33,338 nt of DNA. It comes from an uncultured Chelatococcus sp. Lineage in GTDB: Bacteria > Pseudomonadota > Alphaproteobacteria > Rhizobiales > Beijerinckiaceae. The stretch lies in NCBI GenBank assembly GCA_937863995.1, contig CALMIK010000034.1, positions 1 to 33,338 on the forward strand, read 5' to 3'. Every line of letters starts with the position of its first letter. Within the stretch, counting starts at the first letter, position 1. The position numbers and the translations under genes were made by a program. Positions 30,982-33,338 of this stretch are shown here, in pieces. A model generated the notes under the pieces. That model saw nothing but the letters and a program-made list of their open reading frames with translations, ran no database searches and was not told where the DNA came from.

Positions 30982-32745
30982 TCACCAGCCGAGAACGGCG
31001 AAGCGGGCTTCGATGTCGGCGGATGCGGGCGTGAGGTTGGTGACTTCGATCCAGTAGGTGATGTACTTGTCGCTGGCGCGCTCGACTTGCACCTTCCACT
31101 GGATTTGCGGCGCGCCGGGGCGCGGGTTGGTCGGGATGACCGTCCACAGCACGTGCCAGTGCGCCGGCCAGTTGAAGGTGAACCAGCGCCGCGTGCTGTT
31201 CGCCGGCACCGCGCCCGTGAACTGCACGCCGACCCACGGCTGCGGCACCTGCACGGCGGCGGGAATGAGCTGGCGCAGGTTGGGGCGGTTGCCGATGCGC
31301 TGGGAGGCGGGGCGGCCGGGCGCGTCCTGCTGGGCGGAGCCGGTGGCGCGCAAGGTGTCGCGCGCGCGGCTCGGCGTCAGCGGAATACGCCCTCGCGCCC
31401 GCAACGCGCCCTGCACGCTGGCTATCGCGCCCACCACGATCGGCGAGGCGCTCGACGTGCCGCTGAACACGTCCGTGTACCACAGGTCCTCGGAGGTGCC
31501 GCCCTGCAGATCGCCGTAACCGGTGGCGGTCACTTCGCGTCCCCAGCCCTGGGCATCGACGAGCGCACCCCAGTTGGAGAAGTCGAGGCGCGAGCGATCC
31601 GGGCCGTGGTTGCGGCCGTGGGTGCCGGGAGGCGGCGCGCCCGCGCCCACCACGATAGCGCCGGAATCCCGGTTGGCCCGGTTGAAGGGGTTGCTCCACG
31701 AGGCCGGGAAGCCCTGCGGACGCGTATTGTAGATCGCATCGTCGAGATTTTCGGAACCGTTGCCCGCCGCCTCGACCACGATCACGCCGCGGCTCGACGC
31801 GTAGCGGATAGCGTCGAAATCGTCCGGCCACCATTCAATGGCGATGAAGCCGCGCTGGCCTTGCGGGCTCTGAAAGTTGAAGCGCGGGCCGGGCCGGTGC
31901 AGCTCGATCAGGATGATGTCGCCGGGGCCGAGCAGATCGGCGGCCTGGCGGATGGCGGCAGCCGAGCCGATGCCGCCGATCGAGACCGCGCGCACGTTCG
32001 CGTCCGGCACGATGCCGGTGACGCCGAAGGTGTTTCGGTCGGCCCCGAAGACGCCAACCACGGCGGTGCCGTGATTGCGCCAGCCGAGATCGTCGATCTG
32101 CGTGCCACCCACGACGCCGCCCTGGTTCTGCAGCAGGTCTTCATGCGTGAAGCGCCAGGCGCCCTCGATGTCGATGATCCTGACGCCGTTGCCGCTGCCG
32201 CCCGCCTGCGTCCACGCGTAACGCGCGTCGATGCCCTCGGGCGCGGCGTTCAGATAGATCTGCTGCGCGGTGAAATCGGGTGTCGTGGCCGGGGGTTCTT
32301 CAGGTAGCGGAAGCTGGTCGTTGATCTCTTCGGGGTGCTCGATTTCAAGCGCGACGGGAAGCTCGGCGGCGGGCTTCACGTAAGCGGCCTCGACGGCGTC
32401 ATCGGCCAGAAGCCGCTCCGCCAGTTCGTCGAGCCGCGCGTCGGGCGCATCGACGCTATAATAGATGGAGAGGTCGGGTGCGTCGGGGGCGGCGTCCGCA
32501 GCCTGCGCCCGCAGCCGTTCCTCGCTGACGCCGAAAAGCGGGCGCAGGTTCGCGCCTTCCGATGCAAGGATTTCAGCCAGCGAGCTGACGTCGGCTCCCG
32601 CCACCGACGCGATGCCGGCAGCGCCGGCGCGCAATCCGACGTCGGGCTTGGCCACGACGATCAATTCCCGCTGGGGTAGGTTATCGTCGCCTGGAGGCGC
32701 GGAGGCGCGCGAGGCGGTGTTCTTCGATCGGGGCTGTTGAGCCAT
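30982..32745 (-). CDS. S8 family serine peptidase (subtilase) with extra N- and C-terminal domains
   Basis: The 587-residue protein has a subtilase core at about 160-465. The triad fits Asp192 (IIDIEG), His225 (WRNHGTAVVG) and Ser431 (FSGTSSASP), with oxyanion Asn329 (EAAGNGSEN). All key residues are present, so it should be active. Residues of about 25-130 look like a propeptide/inhibitor domain and end in VEAAYVKP. Residues of about 503-587 form a separate domain (VGVQFTG to DIEARFAVL). Each end domain also exists as a separate small gene nearby. No signal peptide or membrane helix is seen, so it acts in the cytoplasm or leaves by an unusual route. GAGGAGAG stands before the ATG. The Asp motif lacks the usual D-T/S-G form. 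Confidence 0.92.
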   Translation of the reverse strand: MAQQPRSKNTASRASAPPGDDNLPQRELIVVAKPDVGLRAGAAGIASVAGADVSSLAEILASEGANLRPLFGVSEERLRAQAADAAPDAPDLSIYYSVDAPDARLDELAERLLADDAVEAAYVKPAAELPVALEIEHPEEINDQLPLPEEPPATTPDFTAQQIYLNAAPEGIDARYAWTQAGGSGNGVRIIDIEGAWRFTHEDLLQNQGGVVGGTQIDDLGWRNHGTAVVGVFGADRNTFGVTGIVPDANVRAVSIGGIGSAAAIRQAADLLGPGDIILIELHRPGPRFNFQSPQGQRGFIAIEWWPDDFDAIRYASSRGVIVVEAAGNGSENLDDAIYNTRPQGFPASWSNPFNRANRDSGAIVVGAGAPPPGTHGRNHGPDRSRLDFSNWGALVDAQGWGREVTATGYGDLQGGTSEDLWYTDVFSGTSSASPIVVGAIASVQGALRARGRIPLTPSRARDTLRATGSAQQDAPGRPASQRIGNRPNLRQLIPAAVQVPQPWVGVQFTGAVPANSTRRWFTFNWPAHWHVLWTVIPTNPRPGAPQIQWKVQVERASDKYITYWIEVTNLTPASADIEARFAVLGW

Positions 32746-33091
32746 GAAAATCTCTCCTCATAGTTGACCCGTTGATGCGCGGGAAGCCGATGCCCGGAAC
32801 TCGGGAGACGCTTGATTTCAGGGAGATGCTTGCAAACGGCTTTTTGAGTTTTGCTCGAAGCTGGGCAAGCGGGATCGCTCACGGTGCGACGTGACGCGAC
32901 ACCAGGCAGTGCAACATTGGCGGCACGCAGTACTTTAAGGATTGCGCGAAACGTAAAGGATACGGAATTAAACAGGATACGGTGCCGGGCGAGCTTGTAT
33001 ATGCAAGATCGACCGCGGATTTAAGAAGTATTGTCGAGACGTGCGTCTACTCTGGCGCCGCACCGTTACCGGATGCGATCGCGTTCGCCAA
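32746..33091. promoter_or_regulatory. Intergenic region upstream of the subtilase (346 bp)
   Basis: No convincing gene is seen. Two copies of AGGATACGG (32957-32965 and 32974-32982; 17-base period) and a weaker AAGGATTGCG at 32936-32945 lie in a moderately AT-rich patch. The subtilase promoter on the minus strand should be here, but no -35/-10 pair was fixed. Confidence 0.3.
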
Positions 33092-33338
33092 TCAGGGAAG
33101 CATGTCAAGCGGCTTTACATATGCCGCTTCGACGCCTTCCAGGTTTTGTAGTTTTTCGACAATGCGCGCGGCGTCTTCCGCCGTCTTTACTTCAACCGTG
33201 AAGTAACCAAGTAGTTCAGGATCTTGAGTACCGGGATGAAGCGGCTTCAGAACTCCGCCTGCGGTCTCGATGATTGTCTGCAACCGCTTCGACGCTTCGG
33301 TCGGCGCCGTCAAGCCGTGTAATGCGCGTGATGCAACA
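33092..33338 (-). CDS. Stand-alone propeptide/inhibitor-like domain (partial, N-terminus beyond right edge)
   Basis: The minus-strand frame is open to the window edge and ends at 33092. Its last 80 residues resemble the N-terminal domain of the subtilase. LQTIIETAGGVLKPLHPG matches the protease part LAEILASEGANLRPLFG; GYFTVEVKTAEDAARIVEKL matches IYYSVDAPDARLDELAERL; and both end in VEAAYVKP followed by a short tail to Leu-Pro. The beta-alpha-beta-beta-alpha-beta feel fits I9-type subtilase propeptides. It could fold or inhibit the protease in trans. A TTG at 33313 could start a 73-residue form, but the frame continues upstream, so the true start is probably outside the window. Confidence 0.7.
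   Translation of the reverse strand, partial: VASRALHGLTAPTEASKRLQTIIETAGGVLKPLHPGTQDPELLGYFTVEVKTAEDAARIVEKLQNLEGVEAAYVKPLDMLP

Noticed and set aside
32661..32882. Minus-strand frame of 73 codons overlapping the subtilase start
   Set aside because: It overlaps the well-supported subtilase N-terminus in another frame and lies mainly in the promoter region; the composition is Arg/Pro-rich, as in shadow frames.

Overview
The window is GC-rich and densely coded and reads as a chromosomal stretch of an alphaproteobacterium, most likely Hyphomicrobiales (Rhizobiales). The basis is an ExoY/ExoF-type exopolysaccharide (EPS) locus, a pseudoazurin, DUF983 and DUF454 genes, and an intergenic repeat at about 29767-29845 that resembles a family I remember from Rhizobiales. 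The species cannot be named from the sequence. No tRNA, rRNA, CRISPR array, insertion sequence or origin was seen.

Layout. (a) 1-1961: pabB (minus, cut by the left edge) and folE (plus) are divergent folate-pathway genes. (b) 2092-4986: a copper block with a DUF2946 protein, a YcnI-type protein and a CopC-CopD fusion. (c) 5005-8075: minus-strand genes for a VOC/glyoxalase-like protein, UDP-glucose 4-epimerase and a LuxR-type HTH regulator without a receiver domain. An AT-rich stretch of about 870 bp follows, with repeated TATAAATAT boxes. (d) 8946-13190: exoY-like, GT2, exoF-like, polysaccharide deacetylase and a small membrane protein. (e) 13218-20285: an unusual tailoring module made of an AMP-dependent acyl ligase (minus), a PrmC-like NPPY methyltransferase lacking the release-factor-binding domain, a class II asparagine-synthase-like amidotransferase, an acyl carrier protein, a NadE-like ATP pyrophosphatase and a type-I thioesterase whose nucleophile is Cys. 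(f) 20324-26497: chain-length determinant, Wzy/ligase, glycosyltransferase, and a flippase fused to a GH16 glycoside hydrolase, all joined by ATGA overlaps. (g) 26628-30285: MocR-type regulator with a perfect operator-like dyad, DUF983 protein, pseudoazurin, DUF488 and DUF454 proteins. (h) 30353-33338 (minus): a subtilase without signal peptide. Its N-terminal propeptide-like domain and its C-terminal domain each also occur as stand-alone small genes in the same orientation, followed by a small acidic protein and a strong terminator.

How the genes may work together. ExoY would start an undecaprenyl-linked sugar unit, GalE would supply UDP-galactose, and the two GT2-like enzymes would extend it. 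The flippase and Wzy would export and polymerise it. The ExoP-like protein without kinase domain and the ExoF-like protein would control chain length and export. The deacetylase and the GH16 domain would modify or trim the polymer. The ligase/ACP/amidotransferase/NadE/thioesterase/methyltransferase set probably makes an activated acyl or amide decoration for that polymer. This is inference, by analogy to the gene sets beside exosortase-A EPS loci, and no exosortase is visible here. The two parts most likely to be under-described are this tailoring module and the subtilase with separately encoded terminal domains.
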